Shown here one piece after another: positions 8,802 to 16,696 of a stretch of 64,000 bases of DNA. The notes below the pieces were generated by a model. That model was not told the DNA's origin. It worked only from the letters and a program-made list of their open reading frames with translations, and did not search any database. Position 1 is the stretch's first letter. Every line of letters begins with the position of its first letter. The position numbers and the translations under genes are program-made. Origin of the DNA: Frateuria terrea (GTDB lineage Bacteria; Pseudomonadota; Gammaproteobacteria; Xanthomonadales; Rhodanobacteraceae). The stretch is taken from NCBI RefSeq assembly GCF_900115705.1, contig NZ_FOXL01000008.1, positions 159,344 through 223,343 of the forward strand, in the 5' to 3' direction.

Positions 8802-9539
8802 ATGCCACCAACGCGCACCGCCTTTCGCCGCCTGCTGCGCTCGCTCGTCGTCCTGGCGGTGTCGTGGCTGGCGCTCTCCTGGCTGGTCGTGTTGGCGTTG
8901 CGATTCGTGCCCCCGTGGACGTCGGCGGTGATGATGGAGCGTCGCGTCGGCTCCTGGCTGCACGGCGAGCACGACTTCCAGCTGCGCCAGCACTGGGTAC
9001 CGTGGCAACGGGTATCGCCCTACGTTCCGCTGGCGATGGTCGCCGGCGAGGACCAGAAATTTCCCTTCCACCATGGCTTCGACCTGGACTCGATCCAGGA
9101 TGCGCTGGATGAGGCCGACGAAGGCGGGCGCCTGCGCGGCGCCAGCACGATAAGCCAGCAGACCGCCAAGAACCTGTTCCTGTGGAATGGGCGCAGCTTC
9201 GTGCGCAAGGGACTGGAGGCCTACTTCACCGTGCTGATCGAGCTGAGCTGGCCCAAGCGGCGCATCCTCGAGGTCTACATGAACATCGCCGAGCTGGGCG
9301 ACGGCATCTACGGCGTCGGTGCGGCGAGCGAGGCCTACTTCCACGTGCCGCCGGCGCGGCTCGGGCCGGCGCAGGCCGCACGTCTGGCCGCGGTGCTGCC
9401 CAGTCCGCGACGCCTGCATGCCGACCGCCCCAGCGCCTACGTACAGCGCCGCACGCAGTGGATCGAGCGCCAGATGCAGCAACTCGGTGGCCCCAGCTAC
9501 CTGGACGGCACCCACCCGCGCCCACGGCGAGGACACTGA
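8802..9539 (+). CDS. mtgA: Monofunctional peptidoglycan transglycosylase
   Basis: A 245-residue glycosyltransferase family 51 enzyme that polymerises lipid II glycan strands in the periplasm while anchored by one N-terminal membrane segment (about residues 12-32). Hallmarks are the catalytic Glu motif (AGEDQKFPFHHGFD), RGASTISQQTAKNLFLW, KRRILEVYMNIAELGDGIYG and AARLAAVLPSP. No transpeptidase domain follows. The ATG at 8802 fits the family length; the open frame upstream is only a shadow of hslO. The next gene starts three bases after the stop. Confidence 0.96.
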   Translation: MPPTRTAFRRLLRSLVVLAVSWLALSWLVVLALRFVPPWTSAVMMERRVGSWLHGEHDFQLRQHWVPWQRVSPYVPLAMVAGEDQKFPFHHGFDLDSIQDALDEADEGGRLRGASTISQQTAKNLFLWNGRSFVRKGLEAYFTVLIELSWPKRRILEVYMNIAELGDGIYGVGAASEAYFHVPPARLGPAQAARLAAVLPSPRRLHADRPSAYVQRRTQWIERQMQQLGGPSYLDGTHPRPRRGH

Positions 9540-9542
9540 CCC

Positions 9543-10472
9543 ATGAACGAACTCACCGTCGTCGTCCCCGCCCATAACGAGGCGGACGTCCTCGCCGCCT
9601 TCCACCAGCGCCTCGGCAGCGTGCTCGACGCGCTACCGCTGGACAGCGCGGTGCTCTACGTCGACGACGGCAGCACCGACGGCACCTGGTCGGCGATCGA
9701 GGCGCTGCTTGCCGCCGATCCGCGGGTGCGGGCGCTGAAGCTGTCGCGCAATTTCGGCAAGGAGGCCGCGCTCACCGCGGGGCTGGACCACGTCGTCGAC
9801 GGCGCCGCGGTGGTGATCGATGCCGACCTGCAGGACCCGCCCGAGCTGATTCCGGAACTGATCGCGCAATGGCGTGCCGGCTCCGACGTCGTCTACGCCA
9901 CGCGCAGCGCACGCGCCGGCGAGACGCGGCTCAAGCGGCTCACGGCGGCCGGCTTCTATCGCGCCATGGAGCGGCTCTCGGACACGCCCCTGCCGCGAGA
10001 CACGGGCGACTTCCGCCTGCTCTCGCGCCGCGCGCTGGACGCGCTGGGCCGGCTGCGCGAGCGCCAGCGCTTCATGAAGGGCCTGTTCGCCTGGATCGGC
10101 TACCGCCAGACCGCCGTGTACTACCAGCGCGAGCCGCGCCACGGCGGCCACACCAAGTGGAACTACTGGCGGCTGACCCAACTGGCGATCGAGGGCATCA
10201 CCTCTTTCTCCAGCGCGCCGCTGCGGCTGGCCACCTGGGTCGGGTTGGGGTCCTCGCTGCTCGCCTTCGTCTACGGCCTGTGGGTGCTGACCAAGGCGCT
10301 GATCTGGGGCGACCCGGTGCGCGGCTATCCGACGCTCATGCTGGTGATCCTGTTCCTGGGCGGCGTGCAACTGCTGGCGCTCGGCGTGATCGGCGAGTAC
10401 CTGGGGCGCAGCTATGCGGAGAGCAAGCAGCGCCCGCTGTATTTCGTGGAAGAGGAACGGCTGGGGCGCTGA
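9543..10472 (+). CDS. Family 2 glycosyltransferase with two C-terminal membrane helices (GtrB/DPM type)
   Basis: A 309-residue undecaprenyl/dolichyl-phosphate sugar transferase type protein. The GT-A fold is shown by VVVPAHNEAD, VDDGSTDGTW, LSRNFGKEAALTAGLDH and the DADLQDPPELIPE metal/nucleotide motif. The C-terminal part has two hydrophobic segments (about 235-258 and 268-290) as in GtrB, DPMS and ArnC. The HGGHTKWNYWRL segment is typical. It starts three bases after mtgA and is probably co-transcribed. The sugar and acceptor cannot be told from sequence. Confidence 0.9.
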   Translation: MNELTVVVPAHNEADVLAAFHQRLGSVLDALPLDSAVLYVDDGSTDGTWSAIEALLAADPRVRALKLSRNFGKEAALTAGLDHVVDGAAVVIDADLQDPPELIPELIAQWRAGSDVVYATRSARAGETRLKRLTAAGFYRAMERLSDTPLPRDTGDFRLLSRRALDALGRLRERQRFMKGLFAWIGYRQTAVYYQREPRHGGHTKWNYWRLTQLAIEGITSFSSAPLRLATWVGLGSSLLAFVYGLWVLTKALIWGDPVRGYPTLMLVILFLGGVQLLALGVIGEYLGRSYAESKQRPLYFVEEERLGR

Positions 10473-10555
10473 AACCGGTGCCTTGACGCGGCACCGACGG
10501 GCCGGGGCTAGACTCCTCCCACGCGGCCCGCCGCGGCCGGCTGAGGAGCCAAGGC

Positions 10556-10984
10556 ATGCACCAGGTCAGGCATCTGCTGGAAAGCAAGGGCAACGCCGTG
10601 TACGCCATCGCGCCCGAGGCGCCGGTACTGGAGGCGATCCGGCAGATGGCCGAACGCCGCGTCGGGGCGCTGGTGGTGATGAGAGGCGAGGCGCTGGCCG
10701 GTATCGTGTCCGAGCGCGACTACGCGCGGAAGGTCATCCTTCAGGGCCGCTCCTCCGCGCAGACCGCGGTGGCCGACATCATGAGCGGCGACCCGCTGAC
10801 GATCTCGCCGGAGACCGACGTGTTCGACTGCATGCGCCTGTGCACCGAGCGCCGCGTGCGCCATCTTCCGGTGGTCGACGGGGCGCGGGTGGTCGGGGTG
10901 ATCTCGATCGGCGACCTGGTCAAGGCTGTCATCGACGCGCAGGCGCAAGAGATCGACCAGCTGCAACGCTACATCACCAGCTGA
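10556..10984 (+). CDS. Tandem CBS-domain protein
   Basis: A 142-residue protein made only of two CBS motifs (about 10-65 and 75-130), with VYAIAPEAPVLEAIRQMAE, GIVSERDYARKVIL and VVGVISIGDLVKAVI. Such stand-alone pairs bind adenine nucleotides and regulate a partner. No partner is obvious in the neighbourhood. AGGAG-like sequence (GAGGAGCCAAGGC) precedes the ATG. Confidence 0.93.
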   Translation: MHQVRHLLESKGNAVYAIAPEAPVLEAIRQMAERRVGALVVMRGEALAGIVSERDYARKVILQGRSSAQTAVADIMSGDPLTISPETDVFDCMRLCTERRVRHLPVVDGARVVGVISIGDLVKAVIDAQAQEIDQLQRYITS

Positions 10985-10998
10985 AGTGCACCCTGCCG

Positions 10999-11014
10999 CC
11001 TCTCCCCGGAGAGG
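10999..11014. terminator. Small hairpin between convergent genes
   Basis: CCTCTCC pairs with GGAGAGG across a two-base loop between the CBS gene and the transporter gene. There is no T-tract, so termination is only suggested by position; it may instead be a dispersed palindrome. Confidence 0.35.
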
Positions 11015-11028
11015 GACCTGGCGCCCGG

Positions 11029-12336
11029 CTAGTCTTTCGCCAGATCCGGCGCACGGCCCGCCCGCCGCGCCACCCAGGCCGACATCGTCGCCACGCCGGC
11101 GCCGATCAGCCCCATCCCTCCCACGCCCACGCCGAGCCACGCCAGCACGCTCACGCCGCTGGTCACCAGCACATCGCCAAAGCGCCACACCGCGGTCTCG
11201 ACGAAGTTCTTGCCCTTGTAGCGCGTCTCGCGCGGCACCCGGGTGTACAGCGAATCGACCGCCGGCTTGGTCATGCCGTAGGCGAAACCGCGCGTGGTCA
11301 CCAGCATCACGCCGAGCAACGGCACGATCATGCCCAGCAGCCGCACGTCGCCGGTGCCGAACACGGCAACCATCAACAGCAGCACGATGTTCACCAGCGC
11401 CGGCACCACCAGGCCCCAGCCGGCACCGAAGCGGACCAGCAGCCAGCGCGTGAGGGTCAGCTGCAGCAGCGCGCCGAGTGCATTGGTCGCCAGGTCGAGA
11501 TCGTTGTAGAACGCGGTGCGCGCCACCCGGTCGGCGAAATGCGCCTTGGCATAGTCGGCCATCAGGGCGTAGGCGAGCGTACCTATGCCATCACCGAGCA
11601 GCATCAGCACCGCCATGTAGCGCAGGAACGGTCGCGACCACAGTTCGCGGATGCCGGCCCACAGCGAGCCACCGGTGCCCTGCGCGGCGGATGTGTCGCC
11701 CGCCCGCTCGTCACGCGCGGACAACCGCAGCAACAGCAGCAGCGCCAGTCCAAGGGTCGCCGCCGACACCGCCAGCAGCGGCGCCACGCCGAGCACTTGC
11801 ACGAGATACCGGGTCAGCAAGGGGCCGAAGATCGCACCGCCCATACCGCCCAGCGCGATCAGCGGGAACGCCCGCCGCGCCTGATGGCTGACGAAGATGT
11901 CCGCCATGAAGCTCCAGAACAGCGAGACCACGAATAGATTGAAAACGCTGACCCAGACGTAGAACACCACGCCCAGCATCCGCGCGCCGATGCGCTCCTG
12001 CGCCACGAACGCGGGTACGAAAGCGAGCAGGCAGACGATGAAGAAGCTGTAGCTCCATGCCAGCAGCCGCCGGCGGGACACGTGCGCCACCAGCCAACCG
12101 AACACCGGCGTCAGCAGGAGCATGACGCCGAAGGTCACGGCGTAGAAAAGCGGAAGCGACTGCGATCCGACTGCGCCACCAAGCTGGTCGCGCACCGGCC
12201 GGATCATGTAGTAGCCGGCCATCACCAGGAAGAAGGCCAGCGTGGACAGGGTCAGCCCGTTACCTTCGTCGGCTCGGGCGTTGTGGCGCAGGCTCACCGG
12301 GATCCAGCCTTGGGGTGGGGCGGCAAAGCCTAGCAT
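11029..12336 (-). CDS. MFS-like transporter of the NTP/NDP-exchange (TlcC-like) group
   Basis: A 435-residue integral membrane protein with about 12 hydrophobic segments. The motif AGYYMIRPVRDQLG after the first helix is the signature of bacterial proteins annotated as AAA-family (ATP:ADP antiporter-like) MFS transporters; the substrate of the free-living versions is not established. The start is uncertain: ATG 12336 is used, but GTG 12294 (SLRHNARADEGNG...) would place the first helix nearer the N-terminus and is possible; an upstream TTG at 12372 is unlikely. Divergent from the serine hydrolase gene. Confidence 0.85.
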   Translation of the reverse strand: MLGFAAPPQGWIPVSLRHNARADEGNGLTLSTLAFFLVMAGYYMIRPVRDQLGGAVGSQSLPLFYAVTFGVMLLLTPVFGWLVAHVSRRRLLAWSYSFFIVCLLAFVPAFVAQERIGARMLGVVFYVWVSVFNLFVVSLFWSFMADIFVSHQARRAFPLIALGGMGGAIFGPLLTRYLVQVLGVAPLLAVSAATLGLALLLLLRLSARDERAGDTSAAQGTGGSLWAGIRELWSRPFLRYMAVLMLLGDGIGTLAYALMADYAKAHFADRVARTAFYNDLDLATNALGALLQLTLTRWLLVRFGAGWGLVVPALVNIVLLLMVAVFGTGDVRLLGMIVPLLGVMLVTTRGFAYGMTKPAVDSLYTRVPRETRYKGKNFVETAVWRFGDVLVTSGVSVLAWLGVGVGGMGLIGAGVATMSAWVARRAGRAPDLAKD

Positions 12337-12529
12337 GTGCTGCCAGGCCGGCAGCCTCTCGCAGCGTGGCAAGCCTCAGGCAACATGCTGTCCGCTGAAC
12401 CCCGTCATCCTGGCGTCTGCGCGCTTGCGTTGTGGACCAGCGCCAACTGCACCACAATCGCCGAATCGTGCCGCTCGCTGGCCGAGCTTCTCTCTCCTTT
12501 CCACGGCTTTGCGCCGGACTTTTCCAGGC

Positions 12530-13819
12530 ATGCAGCTTCGTACGCTTCCCCTGCTGATCGCCGGCCTGCTCGGCGTGGCAACCGCTCCCGCCCTGGCCCG
12601 CACTTCGACGCTGGCCCAGCCGACCCCCACCACCAACACCACCCCCACACAGACGCTGCCGCCCGAACGGGTGAGGGCCACGCTGGAGGCGTACAGGCAG
12701 TGGCTGGCCAAGCTGGAGCAGCGCGATTCCGTCGCCGGACTGGCGACGGCCGTGGTGGTCAACGACAAGGTGGTGTTCGAGGGCACCGTCGGCTATGCCG
12801 ATGCCGCGGACAAGGAGCCGATGAAACCCGACACGGTGTTCCGCCTGGCCTCGCTGTCCAAGGCATTCGCCACGGGCCTGACGGCGATCCTGGTGCAGGA
12901 CGGCAAACTCGCCTGGGACACGCGGCTGGTCAACGTGCTGCCGTTCTTCAAGCTCAAGAACGTGCCCGACACGCAGCGCGCCACCGTGGCCGACATCCTG
13001 GGCCAGCGCCTGGGCCTGCCGCGCAACACTTACGACAACATGCTCGAGGACGACGTGCCGTACGAAGAGCTGGTACGCAAGCTCGACGAGGTCGACATGG
13101 CCTGCGGCGTGGGCAAGTGCTACGGATACCAGAACGTCGCCTTCAGCCTGATCGGCGACGTGGTCTACGCGATGACCGGCAACTTCTTCTACAAGCTGGT
13201 CGACCGGCGCATCTTCCTGCCGCTGGGCATGACCACGGCCAGCTATGGCCGCGCCGCCCTGGAGTCGAGCCAGAGCTGGGCGCGCCCGCACCGGCGCACG
13301 CGGCGCGGCTGGGTACCGTTCGAGCCGAAGGAAAACTATTACCGCGTAGCCCCGGCCGCCGGCGTCAACGCCAGCCTGCGTGACATGGAGAAGTGGCTGA
13401 TCGCGCAGATGGGCGGTCGGCCGGACGTGCTCTCCCCCGCGGCGCTGGCAGTGCTGCATGCGCCGGGCGTGCCCACGCCGGTGGAGCTGCACTCCTCGGC
13501 CTGGCGCAACGGGCGCCTCACCGCCGCGCACTACGCATTGGGCTGGCGCGTGTTCACCTATGGCGGCCAGACGCTGGTCTACCACGCCGGTGCGGTGGAG
13601 GGTTACCGCACGATGATCGGCTTCCTTCCCAAGTACCACGCCGGCGTCGTGACCCTCTGGAATGCCGGCGTGCCCACGCCCTCGGGCCTGATGCCGATGG
13701 TGTTCGACAGCCTGCTTGGACTGCCGCACGTGGACTGGGCGGGACTGGAGAACAACGTCCCCGACCGCGCGCCAGCCACACCGCGCAAGGTTCGTCCTCG
13801 GCGACACCGGCGCCGCTGA
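12530..13819 (+). CDS. Exported serine hydrolase, class C beta-lactamase/DD-peptidase fold
   Basis: A 429-residue protein of the AmpC/EstB/PBP4* group. It has a signal peptide (QLRTLPLLIAGLLGVATAPALA), a Pro/Thr-rich linker, the nucleophile motif SxxK (LASLSKAF), the YxN motif (CYGYQNVAF) and a C-terminal HAG box (YHAGAVEG) replacing KTG. The ending is strongly basic (RPRRHRRR). The substrate may be a peptidoglycan peptide, a beta-lactam or an ester; the motifs alone do not decide. ATG 12530 is chosen because it begins the signal peptide; the open frame upstream is non-coding. A terminator follows. Confidence 0.93.
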   Translation: MQLRTLPLLIAGLLGVATAPALARTSTLAQPTPTTNTTPTQTLPPERVRATLEAYRQWLAKLEQRDSVAGLATAVVVNDKVVFEGTVGYADAADKEPMKPDTVFRLASLSKAFATGLTAILVQDGKLAWDTRLVNVLPFFKLKNVPDTQRATVADILGQRLGLPRNTYDNMLEDDVPYEELVRKLDEVDMACGVGKCYGYQNVAFSLIGDVVYAMTGNFFYKLVDRRIFLPLGMTTASYGRAALESSQSWARPHRRTRRGWVPFEPKENYYRVAPAAGVNASLRDMEKWLIAQMGGRPDVLSPAALAVLHAPGVPTPVELHSSAWRNGRLTAAHYALGWRVFTYGGQTLVYHAGAVEGYRTMIGFLPKYHAGVVTLWNAGVPTPSGLMPMVFDSLLGLPHVDWAGLENNVPDRAPATPRKVRPRRHRRR

Positions 13820-13876
13820 GCGACAGCACTCCCGCGTTCGTCATGGGCAAGCACAGCCCGCTTTGCCGAGCAAAAG

Positions 13877-13902
13877 AAAAGGCGGCGCAAGCGCCGCCTT
13901 TT
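13877..13902. terminator. Bidirectional intrinsic terminator
   Basis: AAAAGGCGGCGC and GCGCCGCCTTTT form a 12-bp stem with a two-base loop between the convergent serine hydrolase and TonB-like genes. The A- and T-tracts make it suitable for both directions. Confidence 0.9.
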
Positions 13903-13921
13903 CTAGGTTGTCCAAGCGGGC

Positions 13922-14920
13922 TTAAAGCTTGAACTCGATCTTGCGCTGCAGCTTCGCCTCCACCGGCGTGCCATCGCGCGTGGCCGGCTTGTACTTCCAG
14001 CGCTCGACCGCGTTGATCGCCTCGCGGTCAAACAGATGGCGCGGCTGGGCATCGACGACCCGGGCGCCGCTGACGTTGCCGTCGGTATCGACGGTGTAGC
14101 CCACCACCACCCAGCCTTGCGTACGCGTGCGCTGGGCCTGCGTCGGGAACCGCGGCTGCACGTACTTGGTCATCACCGGATCGGTGCTCACCACCTGCTG
14201 TACGGCCGGTTTGCTCGGCGCGCTGGCGGCCGGCGTGTTGGCTGCGGCGGCGACCTCTGCCTGCGTCTTCTGCTCGGCCGGCTGTGCCTTCTGCTCGGCG
14301 GCCAGCTTCTCGGCTGCGGCCTTGTCCGCGGCGGCCTTCTCGGCGGCCAGCTGCTGCTGGCGCTGCTGGTCGAGCGCCTGCTGCTGCTCCTTGTCCAGCA
14401 GCTTGCGCTGCGCGTCGAGCTTGGAACGCAGGATGGTCAGCGTGTAGTTGGCCGGGTCGGCCTTGGCCAGCAGGTCGATCTCGCGCTGGGCCTCGTTGAA
14501 GTCGCGCGAGTTGATCGCCTGCTCGGCGCCACTGGCGGCGAACGGGAACGTCTCGCGCAGCGCGTCGGAGGCGACCGGGTTGCCCGGCTGCTTCTCCAGC
14601 GCCTTGAGGTAGAACTCGAAGGCGTTGTTGCCGGCCGGCGCCAGCACGCGATGGTCGTTCATCGCCTTGCGCGCCTCGGCCAGCAGCTGGTTCAAGTCCA
14701 TCGTCTCCACGTTGGCTGGCGGCGGTACTGCAATCTTGTCGGTCGACACCGGCGTAGACGGGTGGCCGCCGGCATCCTGCATGACCAGTTCCTGGTGCGG
14801 CTGCAGGATCAGGAACCAGCTGGCGACGGCCAGCAGGACGAAAATGGCGATGATGGCTATCAAGGTGGGCCGGGCGGCCCCGCGCGCGTGCGCGCGCATA
14901 GAACTGGAACGGGTATCCAT
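13922..14920 (-). CDS. TonB-family energy transducer
   Basis: A 332-residue protein with a short cytoplasmic N-terminus, one membrane anchor (about 16-38, LIAIIAIFVLLAVASWFLIL), a helical region with a Gln/Ala/Lys-rich coiled coil (about 170-225, with repeats of AAEKAAADKAAAEKLAAE type) and a C-terminal TonB domain (RFPTQAQRTRTQGWVVVGYTV, INAVERWKYKPATRDGTPV). It probably couples the proton-motive force to outer-membrane receptors, but the usual Pro-rich linker is replaced by a charged coiled coil. ATG 14920 has GGTGA upstream; ATG 14944 is an alternative. No ExbB/ExbD genes are nearby. Confidence 0.9.
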   Translation of the reverse strand: MDTRSSSMRAHARGAARPTLIAIIAIFVLLAVASWFLILQPHQELVMQDAGGHPSTPVSTDKIAVPPPANVETMDLNQLLAEARKAMNDHRVLAPAGNNAFEFYLKALEKQPGNPVASDALRETFPFAASGAEQAINSRDFNEAQREIDLLAKADPANYTLTILRSKLDAQRKLLDKEQQQALDQQRQQQLAAEKAAADKAAAEKLAAEQKAQPAEQKTQAEVAAAANTPAASAPSKPAVQQVVSTDPVMTKYVQPRFPTQAQRTRTQGWVVVGYTVDTDGNVSGARVVDAQPRHLFDREAINAVERWKYKPATRDGTPVEAKLQRKIEFKL

Positions 14921-15090
14921 GGGACGTTCACCATTGGCTGGCATCAGATACCCGCGCTATTTCCCCCTGTAGGAGCGGCCGTCCCCCTGGACGTGCGCGG
15001 CGCGAGTGCGCACAACTTACCGCCAATGTGCCGTTGCGGCAAATCGGCGCAATGGAGCGGGCGCAAGCTTTTCCGGCCGCTGAAACGAAG

Positions 15091-15112
15091 CGTCCCGGCC
15101 GGGGCCGGGACG
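15091..15112. repeat. G+C-rich hairpin
   Basis: CGTCCCGGCC and GGCCGGGACG form a perfect 10-bp stem with a two-base loop in the non-coding gap between the TonB-like gene and the metJ fusion gene. It lies downstream of the metJ fusion gene on the minus strand and may help stop its transcript or protect its 3' end, though no T-tract follows. Confidence 0.45.
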
Positions 15113-15130
15113 AATCGCTCTTCGAAGTAT

Positions 15131-15156
15131 CTCCCTGCGCTGGGCACCGCAGGGAG
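15131..15156. terminator. Hairpin downstream of the metJ fusion gene
   Basis: CTCCCTGCG and CGCAGGGAG form a 9-bp stem with an 8-base loop, 35 bases past the stop codon of the metJ fusion gene. No clear T-tract follows on either strand, so factor-dependent termination or mRNA 3'-end stabilisation is possible. Confidence 0.4.
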
Positions 15157-15190
15157 AGAAAGTCGATACAGCTAGTTGGTCTTGTAGGTC

Positions 15191-15724
15191 TTACTTCTTC
15201 GCCTTGGCGGTCTTGGTGGCCTTGACCACCTTGGCCGGCGCGGCCTTCTTCGGGGCTGCCTTCTTGGCGGCAACCTTCTTCACGGCGACCTTCTTGACGG
15301 CAGCCTTCTTGGCGGCGGCCGGCTTCTTGGCGGCAGCCTTCTTCGGGGCGGCCTTCTTGGCGGCGACCTTCTTGGTGGCCGGCTTCTTGGCTACCGGCTT
15401 CTTCGCGGTGGCCTTCTTCACAGCGGTCTTCTTGGCGGGCGCCTTCTTGGCGGCCGGTTTCTTCGCAGCAGTTTTCTTGGCAATGGCCATAGTTCGTCTC
15501 AGCTCCTCATCAGTTGGCAGTGGTTGCCCAGTAAAAGCGTGCAGGAACGCCTCCACCAGCAAATCGCTGTTGGTGGCGTGCCGAAGATTGTTGACCTGGC
15601 GACGGGTGCGCTCGTCGGAAAGCAGACGCAGGACATGCAGCGGAATCGACACGGTGATTTTGCGCACCGCGCCTGCCTTCTCGCCGTGACCGATATAAGG
15701 CGTTATGAATTTCGGTGCAGCCAT
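15191..15724 (-). CDS. metJ: MetJ methionine repressor fused to a histone H1-like Lys/Ala-rich tail
   Basis: A 177-residue two-part protein. Residues 1-78 are MetJ: the ribbon strand [19 protein letters not shown] and the core [31 protein letters not shown] match E. coli MetJ closely, including the region that binds the co-repressor S-adenosylmethionine. The C-terminal helix of E. coli MetJ is absent; instead residues 79-177 are runs of AAKK, PAKK and VKKV units resembling histone H1 or bacterial H1-like proteins. The join is one continuous frame ([13 protein letters not shown]). ATG 15724 matches the MetJ start ([14 protein letters not shown]) and has AGGGGAAC upstream; an ATG 17 codons earlier is less likely. 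It should repress methionine genes, with the tail adding non-specific DNA binding or compaction. The Met at 15490 could be a second start giving a 99-residue H1-like protein. Confidence 0.9.
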   Translation of the reverse strand: MAAPKFITPYIGHGEKAGAVRKITVSIPLHVLRLLSDERTRRQVNNLRHATNSDLLVEAFLHAFTGQPLPTDEELRRTMAIAKKTAAKKPAAKKAPAKKTAVKKATAKKPVAKKPATKKVAAKKAAPKKAAAKKPAAAKKAAVKKVAVKKVAAKKAAPKKAAPAKVVKATKTAKAKK

Positions 15725-16215
15725 GTGTACCTGTTCCCCTCGATCTGAAGCGAAAGCTATTCCTGAAGATTTCAACTGTCAATTGATTTCGACCATCGAA
15801 TTTGCATGGCCGAAGGCACCTTCCGGGGACTGCGAAGCGCCGCGCAGCAAGGCCTCGCGGACCTGCACCGGCATTTTCAAATGGACGTATATACATCCAT
15901 TCTAAAATAACCTACATAATGCCGATTGCGCCGCAAAACGTTGGCCCGCAAGGCTTTGCCGACCAAGTGCCACACGCAACCCGCAATCCCGCCACGCGCG
16001 ATCGCATGCCGCGCGCGTGGTTGAAAAATGCGTTTCGAAGGCCCGCATCCGAATGAACGGGAGTCGACCAATGGCACGATCGTCGGTGCAAGCCGATAGG
16101 CGGGCGGCGACCCGGGCCCGTCCTTTCGGGGGGGCGGTCACGGGGGTCGTCGACGCGCGATGGCGCCCGCAAGCACGTCGTGCGCACGCCAGGGCGGCGC
16201 ACGACGAAGGGACCG
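15725..16215. other. Non-coding gap between metJ fusion and gcvH
   Basis: This 491-bp stretch holds the metJ leader and the candidate operator at 15881-15900 in an A+T-rich patch (15870-15925). From 15926 to 16215 I see no convincing gene, RNA or terminator; open frames there have no ribosome site and arginine-rich shadow composition. Confidence 0.6.
15881..15900. promoter_or_regulatory. Candidate MetJ operator
   Basis: A 20-bp near-perfect palindrome (ATGGACGTAT/ATACATCCAT, one mismatched pair) lies 157 bases upstream of the metJ start. Read on the minus strand it contains two adjacent 8-mers, GGATGTAT and ATACGTCC, matching the E. coli met box AGACGTCT at 5 and 6 of 8 positions. Tandem 8-bp boxes are how MetJ binds, so autoregulation is plausible. 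It overlaps possible minus-strand -10 sequences (TAGAAT, TATATA). Confidence 0.5.
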
Positions 16216-16611
16216 TCAGTGGTCCTCGTTCTCGATCTGCTCGGCGTACGCGTCGGCGTCGAGCAGCTCATCGAGTTCGCCGCGGTCGCTGATGCGCACC
16301 GCGAAAATCCATCCTTCGCCGAAGGCGTCCTCGTTGATCGTCTCGGGCTTGTCGTTGAGCAGCTCGTTGACCTCGACGATTTCGCCGGAGACCGGCGAAT
16401 AGATGTCCGAAGCGGCCTTGACCGACTCGACCACCGCCACGCCGGTACCGGCCTGCACACTCGCGCCGATCTCCGGCAGTTCCACGTAGACCAGGTCACC
16501 GAGCTGGCCTTGCGCATGGTCGGAGATGCCCACGCGGACGATGCCGTTGTCTTCGACGCGGGCCCACTCGTGGGATTTGAGGAACTTCAGATCGCCGGGA
16601 ATCTCGCTCAT
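16216..16611 (-). CDS. gcvH: Glycine cleavage system H protein
   Basis: A 131-residue lipoyl carrier that shuttles the aminomethyl group between the P, T and L proteins of glycine cleavage. The lipoylated lysine lies in [17 protein letters not shown] and [19 protein letters not shown] are family hallmarks, as is the C-terminal GWIFAVRIS. It is 85 bases downstream of gcvT on the same strand and very probably in one operon. gcvP is not in the window. Confidence 0.98.
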   Translation of the reverse strand: MSEIPGDLKFLKSHEWARVEDNGIVRVGISDHAQGQLGDLVYVELPEIGASVQAGTGVAVVESVKAASDIYSPVSGEIVEVNELLNDKPETINEDAFGEGWIFAVRISDRGELDELLDADAYAEQIENEDH

Positions 16612-16696
16612 GGTTCGGGTCCAGTCGTTCGTTCGTGGAATGGAGCGGCGATTCTAGCCGCTCCGGCAGGAAATCTATCGAATGGCGGGCGCGGAA

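Noticed and set aside
15191..15490. Repetitive Lys/Ala-coding stretch as a CRISPR or non-coding repeat
   Set aside because: The repeats are short, degenerate and in frame with metJ, so they are protein-coding; no spacers are present.
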